Shown here in pieces: positions 1-8,262 of a stretch of DNA of 64,000 nt. A program made the translations under genes and the position numbers. Source of the DNA: an uncultured Pseudomonadota bacterium (GTDB lineage Bacteria; Pseudomonadota; Alphaproteobacteria; RF32; CAG-239). The stretch spans positions 124,001-188,000 of the forward strand of contig CADCCF010000005.1 in NCBI GenBank assembly GCA_902799835.1, read 5' to 3'. Position 1 is the first letter of the stretch; each line of letters begins with the position of its first letter. Under the pieces are notes generated by a model. The model was not told where the DNA came from, did not search any database, and saw only the letters and a list, made by a program, of their open reading frames with translations.

Positions 1-1
1 A

Positions 2-1396
2 TTGCCCGAAGGTGCATCGCGCGAACGCACGCAAGAGTTTATAGATCGTATAACTCCGATAATCTTAAAAGAACCCGGTGTTAAGGCCACAATGGCGATA
101 ACCGGTATCAGTATGATTGGCGGTACCGGTGAAAATGTTGCCATGTTGATTGTCGTTTTAGAGCCTTGGAACAAGCGGTCGTCCGATCAGCTTTCAACTA
201 AAATATTGAATCGCATTCGCGCCAAATTATCCGAATACCCTGATGCCGAAGTTCAATTTTTTGAACCACCGGCGATTATGGGTTTGGGTATGAGCGGTGG
301 TATGGATTTCAGGTTACAATCACTGGATACCGATAATCCGCAGGCTATCGAAAGTGCTTTGATGGCAATGTTGGGTAAAATGAATGCCGCACCGGAACTT
401 TATTATGCTTATACTACCTATACAGCCAAAACGCCTAATATTTTTGTTGATATTGATCGCGTAAAAGCCGAGAGTATGAAAGTAAATGTCGGCTCTATTT
501 TCTCAACTTTGCAATATTATTTGGGTTCGGCTTACATCAATGATGTTAACTTCGGAACCCAAGTTAACAAAGTTATGGTTCAGGCGGATTGGAAAAATCG
601 TAAAGATGCTGAATCTATCGGTAAACTTTATGTGCAGAATGCGCTTGGTGAAATGGTGCCTTTAAGCAGTTTGATAAAGTTAAGCAAGGTATTGTCTCCG
701 CGCGTAGTTACTCGTTATAATCAATATCCTTCAGCTACTATTACTGCTATGCAACATCCCACCGTTAGTACCGGCGAGGCGATGGATGCAGTTGAAAAGT
801 TGGCTAAGACTTTACCTCAAGGTTTTGGTTATGAATGGTCAAGCATCAGTTATCAGGAGAAAAACTCGCAAGGGCAAATTGGTTATTTGATTGCTTTGGC
901 GATTTTGTTCGGTTATTTGTTCTTGGTTGCCCAGTACGAAAGTTGGGTAACTCCGATGCCGGTGTTGACCTCAGTGGCGGTTGCTATGTTGGGTGCTTTG
1001 GTAGGACTTTTTGTCACCGGATTACCGCTTAGTATTTACGCACAGTTAGGTCTGATTTTGTTGGTCGGTTTAGCGGCCAAGAATGCCATTTTGATTGTTG
1101 AATTTGCCAAAGAAGAACATGCCAAAGGTGAGACTTTGGTTAAATCAGCAGTCGTTGCAACCAGAGAACGTTTTCGTGCCGTATTGATGACGGCATTCAC
1201 CTTTATTTTAGGTGTATTCCCGATGATTATAGCCACCGGTGCCGGTGCGGCCTCACGTCGTGCTATCGGTGTTCCGGTGTTCTATGGCATGTTGCTTGGA
1301 ACAGCTTTAGGACTTTTGGTAATTCCGCTGTTATATGTGCTCTTTGAAAGTTTGTATGAGCGGTTTAGTAATCGCATGAAAAAAGAACATAAATAA
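2..1396 (+). CDS. RND multidrug efflux transporter, C-terminal part (5' end outside window)
   Basis: Inner-membrane proton-driven pump subunit of the hydrophobe/amphiphile efflux (AcrB/MexB) type, which exports drugs through a periplasmic adaptor and an outer-membrane channel. About 464 residues are visible. The first ~280 form the periplasmic porter/docking domain. They are followed by the last transmembrane block, including the conserved family segment AKNAILIVEFAKE and a final pair of helices ending at LLVIPLLYVLFE. The reading frame is open at base 1, so this is roughly the C-terminal 45% of a ~1040-residue protein, and any TTG near base 2 is internal. An intrinsic terminator follows at once, so this is the last gene of its unit. 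Substrate cannot be inferred. Confidence 0.93.
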   Translation: MPEGASRERTQEFIDRITPIILKEPGVKATMAITGISMIGGTGENVAMLIVVLEPWNKRSSDQLSTKILNRIRAKLSEYPDAEVQFFEPPAIMGLGMSGGMDFRLQSLDTDNPQAIESALMAMLGKMNAAPELYYAYTTYTAKTPNIFVDIDRVKAESMKVNVGSIFSTLQYYLGSAYINDVNFGTQVNKVMVQADWKNRKDAESIGKLYVQNALGEMVPLSSLIKLSKVLSPRVVTRYNQYPSATITAMQHPTVSTGEAMDAVEKLAKTLPQGFGYEWSSISYQEKNSQGQIGYLIALAILFGYLFLVAQYESWVTPMPVLTSVAVAMLGALVGLFVTGLPLSIYAQLGLILLVGLAAKNAILIVEFAKEEHAKGETLVKSAVVATRERFRAVLMTAFTFILGVFPMIIATGAGAASRRAIGVPVFYGMLLGTALGLLVIPLLYVLFESLYERFSNRMKKEHK

Positions 1397-1402
1397 GAAA
1401 TA

Positions 1403-1431
1403 AAAAGCAGTTCATCGGAACTGCTTTTTTT
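1403..1431 (+). terminator. Intrinsic terminator after the efflux gene
   Basis: Stem GCAGTTC (1407-1413) pairs with GAACTGC (1418-1424), with loop ATCG and a run of T directly after. Confidence 0.9.
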
Positions 1432-1544
1432 AATGGTTACATCGAATTTAACAGTATCTGGTAACGCAGTTTTTTAATAGATGGCAAAACTTACGAAACA
1501 ATCTTCCGTTTCACAGGGGAATTATGTTGAAGTTTCTAAGCTAT

Positions 1545-1578
1545 CAAAAAAATCCCCGTCCGAGACAGACAGGGATTG
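1545..1578 (-). terminator. Intrinsic terminator after the pilin-like gene
   Basis: On the minus strand AATCCC (1577-1572) pairs with GGGATT (1556-1551), and GTC pairs with GAC across one mismatch, followed by a T run (A run 1546-1550 on plus). It sits 23 bases after the stop codon. Confidence 0.8.
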
Positions 1579-1600
1579 GAGAGGTCTGATACTTTAAGTA

Positions 1601-2149
1601 TTAGTAGTAAACCCAAGTAATATTACTTATTTCGTTGTTACAATCTCCTGCGGCATCAGTTAATTTTACAGGTAAATCTTTGATTTCATAAGTATGAGTA
1701 GGAGTATCTCCGGATCCACCAATCATCATTTTAACCAAACCATCAGCACCCCAGTCTGAAGTTGCCAGTGCTCGGCAAGCTTCTTTACCTAAGCCCATCA
1801 AGGTGATGTAAAAGTAGTTGCCGGCAGTATTAGCCGCAACATTAGCTATCTGATGTTTAGCAATGGTGCGAGCCGTAGGACCAATGTGAACTGCACCACC
1901 AAAAGTTCCAAACAAATTTGTACCGGAGACCATCTCATTAGGTGCAATATTATAATCTATAACAATTGCTTCACTTAATCCTGAATAGCTAGGTGATGTA
2001 GCATAAGCGGTACGAATGTTCATCAACAACATGGTGATCTGATCTTGTGCCTTGGTTAATTTGAATTTTGCCATTGCTTTCGAATAACCAGAAATACCGC
2101 CGACTGACAAAACACCGATAATTGCCAATACACCCAACATCTCTACCAT
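1601..2149 (-). CDS. Type IV pilin / pseudopilin-like protein with damaged leader
   Basis: Prepilin-like protein expected to be cleaved by a prepilin peptidase and inserted in, or polymerised at, the inner membrane. From the in-frame ATG it begins MVEMLGVLAIIGVLS, the hydrophobic N-terminal helix of class III signal-sequence proteins with the conserved Glu a few residues in. About 145 residues of globular domain with two Cys follow. Read upstream in the same frame, codons give a classic leader (KKTDQSGRS) but no start codon before a stop. An ATG with AGGG in front of it lies at 2195 in another frame. One extra base would explain this, so the gene may be a recent frameshift. No other pilus genes are in the window. 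It could equally be a stand-alone pseudopilin. Confidence 0.7.
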   Translation of the reverse strand: MVEMLGVLAIIGVLSVGGISGYSKAMAKFKLTKAQDQITMLLMNIRTAYATSPSYSGLSEAIVIDYNIAPNEMVSGTNLFGTFGGAVHIGPTARTIAKHQIANVAANTAGNYFYITLMGLGKEACRALATSDWGADGLVKMMIGGSGDTPTHTYEIKDLPVKLTDAAGDCNNEISNITWVYY

Positions 2150-2336
2150 GGATCGACCTGACTGGTCTGTTTTTTTACTAAATATTGTCCTTCATATTAC
2201 CCTATTTAATCCCTCAAAACAACCCTCGCTTTAGTCATATATCTTAAGTTATAACAAATTAGTAAATTAATTGTAAACAATATCTATAAATATACGGTTA
2301 AGTTTGCAAAAGCATATTATTTTAGTTTTTACGGTC

Positions 2337-2366
2337 TTGACAATTGCAAAATTAGCAGTTTATAAT
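2337..2366 (+). promoter_or_regulatory. Sigma-70-type promoter
   Basis: TTGACA (2337-2342), an 18-base spacer, then TATAAT (2361-2366). It gives a ~41-nt A/T leader without Shine-Dalgarno before the ATG at 2414. Confidence 0.75.
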
Positions 2367-2413
2367 CGCGCGAAATTAAATTTATTAATATTATAATTCT
2401 AAAATTAAATCTT

Positions 2414-2872
2414 ATGAAGTACTTAAGCAGAAAAGGTGAGGGTTTTAAAAAAACTTCCACAACAAAAGGATCTCTGGGATTTTTTCCCTATCAAGCTGCT
2501 ACCAAGCAAAAGAATCTGAATGGATTTATCGCTTGTAGCGAAATCGAAATGACGCCGCGTTTTCCGGAAAACGTTTTGGCTATTCTTGCGCCGCAGTCGT
2601 TTTGGAAAGAGCTTGATGTAAAATCCATCAATCAAGAGCTTCTCACCCATGGAAAACGACCATTGAGCGGGCTTTATCTTACTCAGCCCCAAGAAGGACA
2701 TACAAACTGTGGCGTATGTTTGATAAAGGATAATAAAGCCGTTTGTGGCAGTATTAACGATTATCCAAGCAAGGCTTACAAATTTCGCGCAGTTGGTTGG
2801 CTGGATAACGACAAAATCATATCTATGAGTGATAAGCCGTTTACATCCTCACAGATTTTGGAACTTTACTAA
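2414..2872 (+). CDS. Hypothetical protein, 152 aa
   Basis: I do not recognise this protein. It has a basic N-terminus (MKYLSRKGEGFKK), no signal peptide or membrane segment, and a central block with Cys-rich GHTNCGVCLIKDNKAVCG that could be a strand pair or a metal/disulfide site. It is probably cytoplasmic. It has its own consensus promoter at 2337-2366 and a perfect bidirectional terminator right after the stop, so it is monocistronic. The leader is A/T only with no Shine-Dalgarno, like many orphan genes in this window. It faces the minus-strand repeat-protein cluster. Confidence 0.7.
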   Translation: MKYLSRKGEGFKKTSTTKGSLGFFPYQAATKQKNLNGFIACSEIEMTPRFPENVLAILAPQSFWKELDVKSINQELLTHGKRPLSGLYLTQPQEGHTNCGVCLIKDNKAVCGSINDYPSKAYKFRAVGWLDNDKIISMSDKPFTSSQILELY

Positions 2873-2874
2873 AA

Positions 2875-2918
2875 AAATACAGTTTTTCAATTTTTATTGA
2901 AAAACTGTATTTTTTTAA
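2875..2918. terminator. Bidirectional intrinsic terminator
   Basis: A perfect 17-bp stem (2875-2891 with 2896-2912), TTTT loop, and A and T tracts on both sides. It lies between convergent genes ending at 2872 and 2915. Confidence 0.92.
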
Positions 2919-3331
2919 TTGCTGGCAATAATAGCATCCACAATCTCTTGGCTACAATTATCAGCAGCCCATGCAATCGCTTTGGTGCTGAAAGATGTTC
3001 CTCCCGAGAGGTAGGCCATCACCAGTTTGGCATCATCGCGTAGCAACAGCGTTTTTTCGTCATTAAAGGGCAGTTTCTTGCCTTTGTTGATGGATGCTGA
3101 TGCATAAGCAGCAATCATCTCAGGCGAACCTTTGAGCATGAGTTTGTGTTTGGTTGCCGGTTTAAGCGGCCACGTTTGGGTATAATACTGCCACCATTTG
3201 ACCCGATTCTTTTCAATCATGCGGATTTCACAACAAGCAGGAAAAGCTTGTTCTTGAGCATGGTGATTAAATTCGCAGGTGCTACCATGATTAATCACCT
3301 CTATCAGCTCACTAATTTCTTTTGAATTCAT
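2915..3331 (-). CDS. Orphan helical-repeat protein (138 aa)
   Basis: Function unknown. After a ~45-residue N-terminal part with several Cys and His, it contains two or more copies of the loose helical repeat seen in the next three genes. The repeat has the form (K/E)-x-L-x-x-(K/R)-(G/D)-x-x-x-(L/M)-(I/V)-x-A-Y, for example KHKLMLKGSPEMIAAYA and EKTLLLRDDAKLVMAYLS. There is no signal peptide. The start at 3331 follows a TTGACT/TAGGTT promoter (3375-3404) and a ~36-nt A/T leader lacking a Shine-Dalgarno. The repeat resembles ankyrin/HEAT-like solenoids in spacing only, and I see no catalytic motif. Confidence 0.7.
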   Translation of the reverse strand: MNSKEISELIEVINHGSTCEFNHHAQEQAFPACCEIRMIEKNRVKWWQYYTQTWPLKPATKHKLMLKGSPEMIAAYASASINKGKKLPFNDEKTLLLRDDAKLVMAYLSGGTSFSTKAIAWAADNCSQEIVDAIIASN

Positions 3332-3374
3332 AATTTGTTGTTTTTTAATATATTAATACTTAATTTCTTTTAGT

Positions 3375-3404
3375 AACCTATTATAATTTATAACCAAAAG
3401 TCAA
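3375..3404 (-). promoter_or_regulatory. Putative promoter for the 138-aa repeat gene
   Basis: On the minus strand TTGACT (3404-3399), 18 bases, TAGGTT (3380-3375). The -10 is weak. A TATAAT also overlaps the spacer, but only 13 bases from the -35. Confidence 0.45.
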
Positions 3405-3409
3405 TAAAA

Positions 3410-3439
3410 AAGGAAAGCGTTTGTTGTTTCGCTTTCCTT
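3410..3439 (-). terminator. Intrinsic terminator
   Basis: AAGGAAAGCG (3410-3419) pairs with CGCTTTCCTT (3430-3439). An A-rich run on the plus side gives a minus-strand T tract. It ends the 4743-3454 unit. Confidence 0.85.
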
Positions 3440-3453
3440 GGAACACTAAAAAA

Positions 3454-4071
3454 TCAGAAATTTTTTAAACATACATTTTCCTGATAACTTACCGTCGGTT
3501 TATGAGATTTTTTTATCGCCTCGATAAGATCAGTATCGCCTCTTTTATAGATGAGAGACTTGGAAGTGATGTACAATCCGAATTGTTCAATATACCATTT
3601 AACCAGATTTTTTTCACCTTTGATAACCAATCTGTTTTCGGCATTTTCACAAAGCGTTCTTTGTATCACAACATATTTTCGCAATAACTCATCACATCTT
3701 TTATCAACTAAGGTAATTTCGGCCTTATCCCATAAGGCATATCCCCAAGTGATATATCTTCGCAAGTTTTCGATGTTACCATCACGAACCAGAGATACTT
3801 GATTTTCGAGCGAAAGTCCGCGACACCTGAGATATGTTTGAAAGATTGCTGAATCTTTATCTTCCAGTACATATTTCATAGCATCAGAAGCAAAGTCGTG
3901 ATCTTTCAAAAAAATTTCTATACCTTTTTGCCATCGATTTAACACCAAGTGGGTTTGGGCAAAATCTTGCAAACCATTTCTTTTTACATACCACCAGAAA
4001 GGGAGGGACTTACGTTTGTTAATGAGTGTTATCTCATTATAAGAAAAATTTTTTTCATTTCTTCTCAACAT
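3454..4071 (-). CDS. Orphan helical-repeat protein (205 aa)
   Basis: Function unknown, cytoplasmic by composition. At least four imperfect ~27-residue repeats are visible from about residue 85 on, each ending in a helix pair and restarting with (I/L)-x-L-(V/I)-x-(R/K)-G or similar. Examples are NQVSLVRDGNIENLRRYI, ITLVDKRCDELLRKYV, NRLVIKGEKNLVKWYI and SLIYKRGDTDLIEAIK. The gene starts 24 bases after the stop of its upstream relative, with no terminator between them, so they are probably co-transcribed. It is related to the genes at 2915, 4096 and 4861. There is no Shine-Dalgarno ahead of the ATG. Confidence 0.7.
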   Translation of the reverse strand: MLRRNEKNFSYNEITLINKRKSLPFWWYVKRNGLQDFAQTHLVLNRWQKGIEIFLKDHDFASDAMKYVLEDKDSAIFQTYLRCRGLSLENQVSLVRDGNIENLRRYITWGYALWDKAEITLVDKRCDELLRKYVVIQRTLCENAENRLVIKGEKNLVKWYIEQFGLYITSKSLIYKRGDTDLIEAIKKSHKPTVSYQENVCLKNF

Positions 4072-4095
4072 AGTAATAAAAATTAAATCTTAATT

Positions 4096-4743
4096 TTAAT
4101 CTAGCCACCCGGCGTCAATTAAATCTTGAGCATCAGGCTGCCAGCTATACATTTTTTCATAGGCGTAGATAAGGCGCTTATCGAGTCTTTTAATTAGCTC
4201 AACTTCCGACTTTGCCGTTAGACCGCATTCACAAGGAATTTTTATATAAGCAAGCACAAAGCCACTTCTTCCTTGTTGTATTAACAGGCTTTCCGTCTTT
4301 TGATTAAGTAAGCGTTTTTTCTTTTCAGCATAACGAATGAACAATGGTTCAAAGCGTTCATCTTGTAATGCTCGCTGAACGAACAAAAATTCATTTTCTT
4401 CGTCAAAGATATAATTTTGTTCAATGAAAAAGCCAATATTTTTTATATCACCTTTGGTGACCAATAAGGTTTCTTCATCCGACGACAAACCGAACTCAAT
4501 AATGTTTTCCGAAGCATAACCCATGGCTTCTTCGATTAACGGAGCTCGCGCTTGTATGCCAAATCCGTAAAAACGCTGATATGTGCCAATACCTTCCAAC
4601 CAATGCGATTTCACCAGGTACACTTGCATTTCATCGCTTAAAGGTAAAAAATTGGCAATTTGTCCCCAATCGCGTTGATCAATAAAGGACATCACTTTCT
4701 TAAGTCGTCTTTGACGCCTAATTTTTTTAAAAAAACTAAACAT
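4096..4743 (-). CDS. Orphan helical-repeat protein (215 aa)
   Basis: Function unknown. It begins with a short hydrophobic/basic stretch (MFSFFKKIRRQRRLKK) that might touch membrane or nucleic acid, though it is not a signal peptide. The same degenerate helical repeat as its neighbours follows, for example EETLLVTKGDIKNIGFFIE, TESLLIQQGRSGFVLAYI and VELIKRLDKRLIYAYE. It is the first gene of a two-gene unit with the gene at 3454. The promoter TTGACT-17-TAGTTT lies at 4785-4813 and the leader is ~35 nt of A/T with no Shine-Dalgarno. Confidence 0.7.
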   Translation of the reverse strand: MFSFFKKIRRQRRLKKVMSFIDQRDWGQIANFLPLSDEMQVYLVKSHWLEGIGTYQRFYGFGIQARAPLIEEAMGYASENIIEFGLSSDEETLLVTKGDIKNIGFFIEQNYIFDEENEFLFVQRALQDERFEPLFIRYAEKKKRLLNQKTESLLIQQGRSGFVLAYIKIPCECGLTAKSEVELIKRLDKRLIYAYEKMYSWQPDAQDLIDAGWLD

Positions 4744-4784
4744 AATTGTATATTTTTAAAATTAATAATTCAAATAACCGAACC

Positions 4785-4813
4785 AAACTACAACTTCTTG
4801 TTAAAATAGTCAA
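4785..4813 (-). promoter_or_regulatory. Promoter for the 215-aa repeat gene
   Basis: Minus strand TTGACT (4813-4808), 17-base spacer, TAGTTT (4790-4785). It lies just upstream, in transcription order, of the ATG at 4743. Confidence 0.5.
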
Positions 4814-4818
4814 ATAAA

Positions 4819-4859
4819 AAAAGGAGGCGTTTTTTTATAACGGCTCCTTTTGATTTTTT
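4819..4859 (-). terminator. Intrinsic terminator after the 469-aa repeat gene
   Basis: The minus-strand stem AAAGGAG-CGTT pairs with AACG-CTCCTTT with one C-C mismatch, and a T tract follows. Confidence 0.8.
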
Positions 4860-4860
4860 T

Positions 4861-6270
4861 TTAGTTCATACCTATTTGTGGATAATATTTATCGAGCAGA
4901 ATCTGGATTTCTTCTTTGATGCCACGTTTAAGCAACATCTCAACAGCTTCTTCACAAGGACAATACTTGTTAAGGTATTGCTGGATAAGTTCGCTGTCAC
5001 CGCGCGCAATCAAATTTTTTTCAGCTTCAGTTCTTAAACGGGTATTACTGATATAAAGTTTGATATCGATTTTACTTCCCATCACCATCCAAGCTGCTTC
5101 CGCATGCTCATCCAGATAATATTCTGTCTTTTCCAGATAGTGCCTCATTATCTGGTAATATTCTTCGCCTTTCAGCTCAATCTGAGTAATAAGCTCAAAC
5201 TCAGCATCTTCGGGCAGAGCAGAATATTCTTCCACACAGAAACTTAATATTTCTGTTGCCCCTTTTTGCACAAGAAAAACCAAAAAATCTTTTGGCAATC
5301 CTCCGCGCGCTATAAGGCAGATAAGAACCTTTTTGAGGTTGCTTTTGATAAGTTCGAACATTGCCGACAAACTTAATTCGGCATGGTTCAAATACTCAAT
5401 CAGAACGTCTTCTTTTTTCTGATGGATTAGCAATTTTTCGGCTTTTTTCGACAGTTGATGCAATATTACATACTCTGTTTCTAGTTGCGACCATCCTTGA
5501 TTGAAAAAAACGATTTCTGATTTTTCGCCAAAGTCATAGGTAATAATGTAGGTGTCAACCAGATCAATATTGCCGCGTTCAATCAGCTTAATACCGCTCT
5601 CATCAAAAAGCTTATAGCGTAACAGATATTCTTTGAGCAGTTTATCGCTGCCGAATTCAATGAAAATCTGTTCTGATCCGTAAGGAAATCCTGACTTTTT
5701 AATGTATGCAGATAAAGCATCCTCCATTCGGCTCAAAATAAGTGCCGTAGAACATCTTTCGCTCAAGGGAAAATTCTCAATATCTGTCTCATCAAAACCG
5801 TTGAGATAGCAAATAAGTGCTCTTTCACACTTTTTTTCTATCAGAAGAGTTATTGTATCCTCATCCAAATCATCGGCGATTTTTTCCATTGCCATGTTGA
5901 CTTCTTGATAGTATCCGCGTTGCAATAGTGCCTTAATGGTTGAATTGAAACAATATTGCAACTTTGCGAATTGTGATATTTCCTTGCGGCCGCAGGTTGC
6001 AATCAACTCTAACCCTGCTTTTTCGTACAGCCCCTCACTGTCAAGCAACAACATGATTTCCTCAGGATCGTGCCGGCTGATTATAGCCAATTGCTGTTCC
6101 AAATCAAAGGATGGAGAATCGAGATTGTGCTTGCTTAAAAAAGCCATCATCTCGCGATGAGAAGCTTTTGCCAGATCAAACACATTCAAAAAACATCCTT
6201 CTTTTAATCCTTTGTATGACTGAATCTCCTCGCGTAAGAGCTCAACCACATTTTCCGGTAATGTTTCCAT
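4861..6270 (-). CDS. Orphan helical-repeat protein, long form (469 aa)
   Basis: Largest member of the cluster, function unknown. It appears to be alpha-helical throughout and is acidic, with no signal peptide. Around a dozen ~26-residue repeats can be traced. The clearest are near the middle (SGIKLIERGNIDLVDTYI) and the C-terminus (KNLIARGDSELIQQYLNKY and EMLLKRGIKEEIQILLDKY). Repeat proteins of this general look occur as unannotated families in gut bacteria, and no enzymatic motif is seen. A solenoid for protein-protein binding is an inference. It has its own promoter (6310-6337), an A/T leader without Shine-Dalgarno, and its own terminator. Confidence 0.75.
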   Translation of the reverse strand: METLPENVVELLREEIQSYKGLKEGCFLNVFDLAKASHREMMAFLSKHNLDSPSFDLEQQLAIISRHDPEEIMLLLDSEGLYEKAGLELIATCGRKEISQFAKLQYCFNSTIKALLQRGYYQEVNMAMEKIADDLDEDTITLLIEKKCERALICYLNGFDETDIENFPLSERCSTALILSRMEDALSAYIKKSGFPYGSEQIFIEFGSDKLLKEYLLRYKLFDESGIKLIERGNIDLVDTYIITYDFGEKSEIVFFNQGWSQLETEYVILHQLSKKAEKLLIHQKKEDVLIEYLNHAELSLSAMFELIKSNLKKVLICLIARGGLPKDFLVFLVQKGATEILSFCVEEYSALPEDAEFELITQIELKGEEYYQIMRHYLEKTEYYLDEHAEAAWMVMGSKIDIKLYISNTRLRTEAEKNLIARGDSELIQQYLNKYCPCEEAVEMLLKRGIKEEIQILLDKYYPQIGMN

Positions 6271-6309
6271 AATTATAAATATTGGTTAATAATTTAATTT
6301 TGAGGTAAT

Positions 6310-6337
6310 TTTATACAAGTTCTAGACAAAAAGTCAA
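6310..6337 (-). promoter_or_regulatory. Promoter for the 469-aa repeat gene
   Basis: Minus strand TTGACT (6337-6332), 16-base spacer, TATAAA (6315-6310). The expected 5' leader is ~33 nt. Confidence 0.6.
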
Positions 6338-6432
6338 ATAAAAATCTGTGTAAGGAAACAAAAAGCTGTTTAAATAGTTAAATCGGTTTGTTAAAAAGGA
6401 CAGAGAGCTTAATTTTATTTATGAGGTGAACT

Positions 6433-6975
6433 ATGAAATATAAATGTTTGGTATGTGGTCAAGTTTTTGAAGTTGCCGATGGAGCAGAGGCTGTTTGTCC
6501 AGTTTGCAAGGCCAAGGGTGAAAAACTTGTTCCTTATAAGGAAGAGGAAATGTCGTGGGCAGCCGAGCATGTTATTGGCATTGCCAAAGGGGTTGATGCC
6601 GAAATTTTAGATGGATTGCGTAATCATTTTAACGGTGAGTGTTCTGAAGTTGGTATGTATTTAGCCATGGCTCGCCAAGCAATGCGCGAAGGTTTGCCCG
6701 AGGTTGCAGTTGTCTTGGAACAAATTGCCCATGAAGAAGCTGAACATGCTTCTCGTTTCTGTGAGATGCTAGGAGAGTTGGTTTCTACTTCAACCAAAGT
6801 CAATATTGAAAAAATGTTAACCGGTGAAAATGGCGCTTGCCATGGCAAAATGGCCATTGCTAAAAAGGCTAAAGAGCTCAATTTAGACGCTATTCATGAT
6901 TCCGTTCATGAGATGGCCCGTGATGAAGCCCGTCACGGCAAAGCACTGGAAGGATTGTTAAAGCGCTATTTTTAA
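6433..6975 (+). CDS. Rubrerythrin with N-terminal rubredoxin domain
   Basis: Non-haem diiron peroxidase that reduces hydrogen peroxide in the cytoplasm of anaerobes and microaerophiles, taking electrons through its rubredoxin site. Residues 5-25 carry the Fe(Cys)4 site (C5xxC8 and C22xxC25). The ferritin-like four-helix domain follows at about 45-180, with metal-ligand motifs HEEAEH and DEARHG. The rubredoxin domain comes first, the reverse of classical rubrerythrin order. A GAGGTG Shine-Dalgarno lies just before the ATG. It is a single gene ended by a 12-bp stem terminator. Its presence suggests the organism meets low oxygen. Confidence 0.92.
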   Translation: MKYKCLVCGQVFEVADGAEAVCPVCKAKGEKLVPYKEEEMSWAAEHVIGIAKGVDAEILDGLRNHFNGECSEVGMYLAMARQAMREGLPEVAVVLEQIAHEEAEHASRFCEMLGELVSTSTKVNIEKMLTGENGACHGKMAIAKKAKELNLDAIHDSVHEMARDEARHGKALEGLLKRYF

Positions 6976-6999
6976 CTCTAATCTCAAGCAAAAAGTGAT

Positions 7000-7032
7000 A
7001 AAAGCCTGATCTTTTTAAGGTCGGGCTTTTGA
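7000..7032 (+). terminator. Intrinsic terminator after rubrerythrin
   Basis: A 12-bp stem (7000-7011 with 7019-7030, including G-T pairs) around TTTTTA. The 3' T tract is interrupted. Confidence 0.7.
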
Positions 7033-7058
7033 TATTTTAAAATAGATAAATCTTTTTT

Positions 7059-7074
7059 TGGCACGATATTTGCA
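7059..7074 (+). promoter_or_regulatory. Sigma-54 (RpoN)-type promoter of the flagellar operon
   Basis: TGGCACG-N4-TTGCA, an exact match to the -24/-12 consensus. GG is at 7060-7061 and GC at 7072-7073. It lies 43 bases before the flgI ATG with no gene in between. Sigma-54 control of mid-class flagellar genes is known in Alphaproteobacteria such as Caulobacter. An enhancer site was not identified. Confidence 0.8.
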
Positions 7075-7116
7075 TATAAACCCTCAAATGTAGTTTTACA
7101 GTTTTGGGGAAAAGTT

Positions 7117-8250
7117 ATGAATTTGGCAAACACATTGAAAAATATCGCAATTTTAGCTGTTTTGGCCGGTAATTTGCTTTTGGTTCAGCCGGCAGGGGCG
7201 GTATCGCGTATTAAAGATATTGCTGATTTTGAAGGTGTGCGTGATAACCAACTTATTGGTTATGGCTTGATCGTTGGTTTGAACGGTACAGGCGATAATA
7301 TCAAATCGGTTGATTTTGCCAAAGAAAGCCTTATTTCAATGCTTGATATGATTGGCATCAATGCTCGTGATGGTCAAATTAAGGCTAAAAATGTTGCTGC
7401 AGTTATGGTAACCGCCAATCTTCCGGCTTTTGCCCGTCAGGGATCGCGTATTGATGTAACCGTTTCTGCCCTTGGTGATGCCAAAAATTTGTTGGGTGGA
7501 ACTTTGATTGCTACTCCCTTAAAAGGTGCTGATGGTGAGGTTTACGCTCTTGCACAAGGAACTGTTGCAACCGGTGCAGTTTCTGCCGGTTCTCAGGCCG
7601 CCGGTTCTACATCAGTCTTAAAAGGGGTTCCTACCTCTGGGCGCATTGCCAGCGGTGCAATTGTTGAGCGCGAAATTCCTTTTGAATTGGAAAGTTTGAG
7701 CAATATCAATATTGCTTTACGCAATCCTGATTTTACCACTTCGCGTCGTATTGCCGATGCTATCAATGCCATGTTGGGAACTCCCAATGCAAAGGCAATT
7801 GATCCGGGAACAGTAACTTTGAATGTTCCGGTTAAATACAGCAAAAATATTGTTGATTTGATGACCAAAGTTGAGCAATTGCAAATCCAACCTGATGCTC
7901 AGGCCAAAGTTGTAATTGATGAAGCTTCCGGTATAGTTGTTATCGGTAAAGATGTTAAAATAAATCGCTTGGCCATAGCTCAGGGTAATTTAACTATTCG
8001 CATTTCTGATGTTCCTTTGGTTGCTCAGCCGGAGCCGTTTACTCTTGGCGAGACCATTATTGTCAACACTCAGTTGGTTGAAGTTGATGAAAAACGCGAA
8101 GCTCAAATGAAAGTTCTTGATGGCGGTATTAATTTACAGGAATTGGTCGACGGACTAAATGCTTTGGGCGTGACTCCGCGTGATTTGATCAGTATTTTGC
8201 AAGCCATCAAAGCCAGCGGCGCTTTACAAGCTGAGATTGAGGTTATTTAG
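7117..8250 (+). CDS. flgI: Flagellar P-ring protein FlgI
   Basis: Forms the periplasmic P ring around the flagellar rod. A Sec signal peptide (residues 1-29, cleaved near AGA-VS) is followed by the conserved start of the mature protein SRIKDIADFEGVRDNQLIGYG. The family segment GLIVGLNGTGD is present, and the C-terminus reads LNALGVTPRDLISILQAIK. At 377 residues it is full length. GGGGAAAA precedes the ATG as a weak Shine-Dalgarno. It is the first gene of the operon behind the sigma-54 promoter at 7059, and flgJ starts 12 bases after its stop. Confidence 0.97.
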   Translation: MNLANTLKNIAILAVLAGNLLLVQPAGAVSRIKDIADFEGVRDNQLIGYGLIVGLNGTGDNIKSVDFAKESLISMLDMIGINARDGQIKAKNVAAVMVTANLPAFARQGSRIDVTVSALGDAKNLLGGTLIATPLKGADGEVYALAQGTVATGAVSAGSQAAGSTSVLKGVPTSGRIASGAIVEREIPFELESLSNINIALRNPDFTTSRRIADAINAMLGTPNAKAIDPGTVTLNVPVKYSKNIVDLMTKVEQLQIQPDAQAKVVIDEASGIVVIGKDVKINRLAIAQGNLTIRISDVPLVAQPEPFTLGETIIVNTQLVEVDEKREAQMKVLDGGINLQELVDGLNALGVTPRDLISILQAIKASGALQAEIEVI

Positions 8251-8262
8251 GAGGATTGAACT

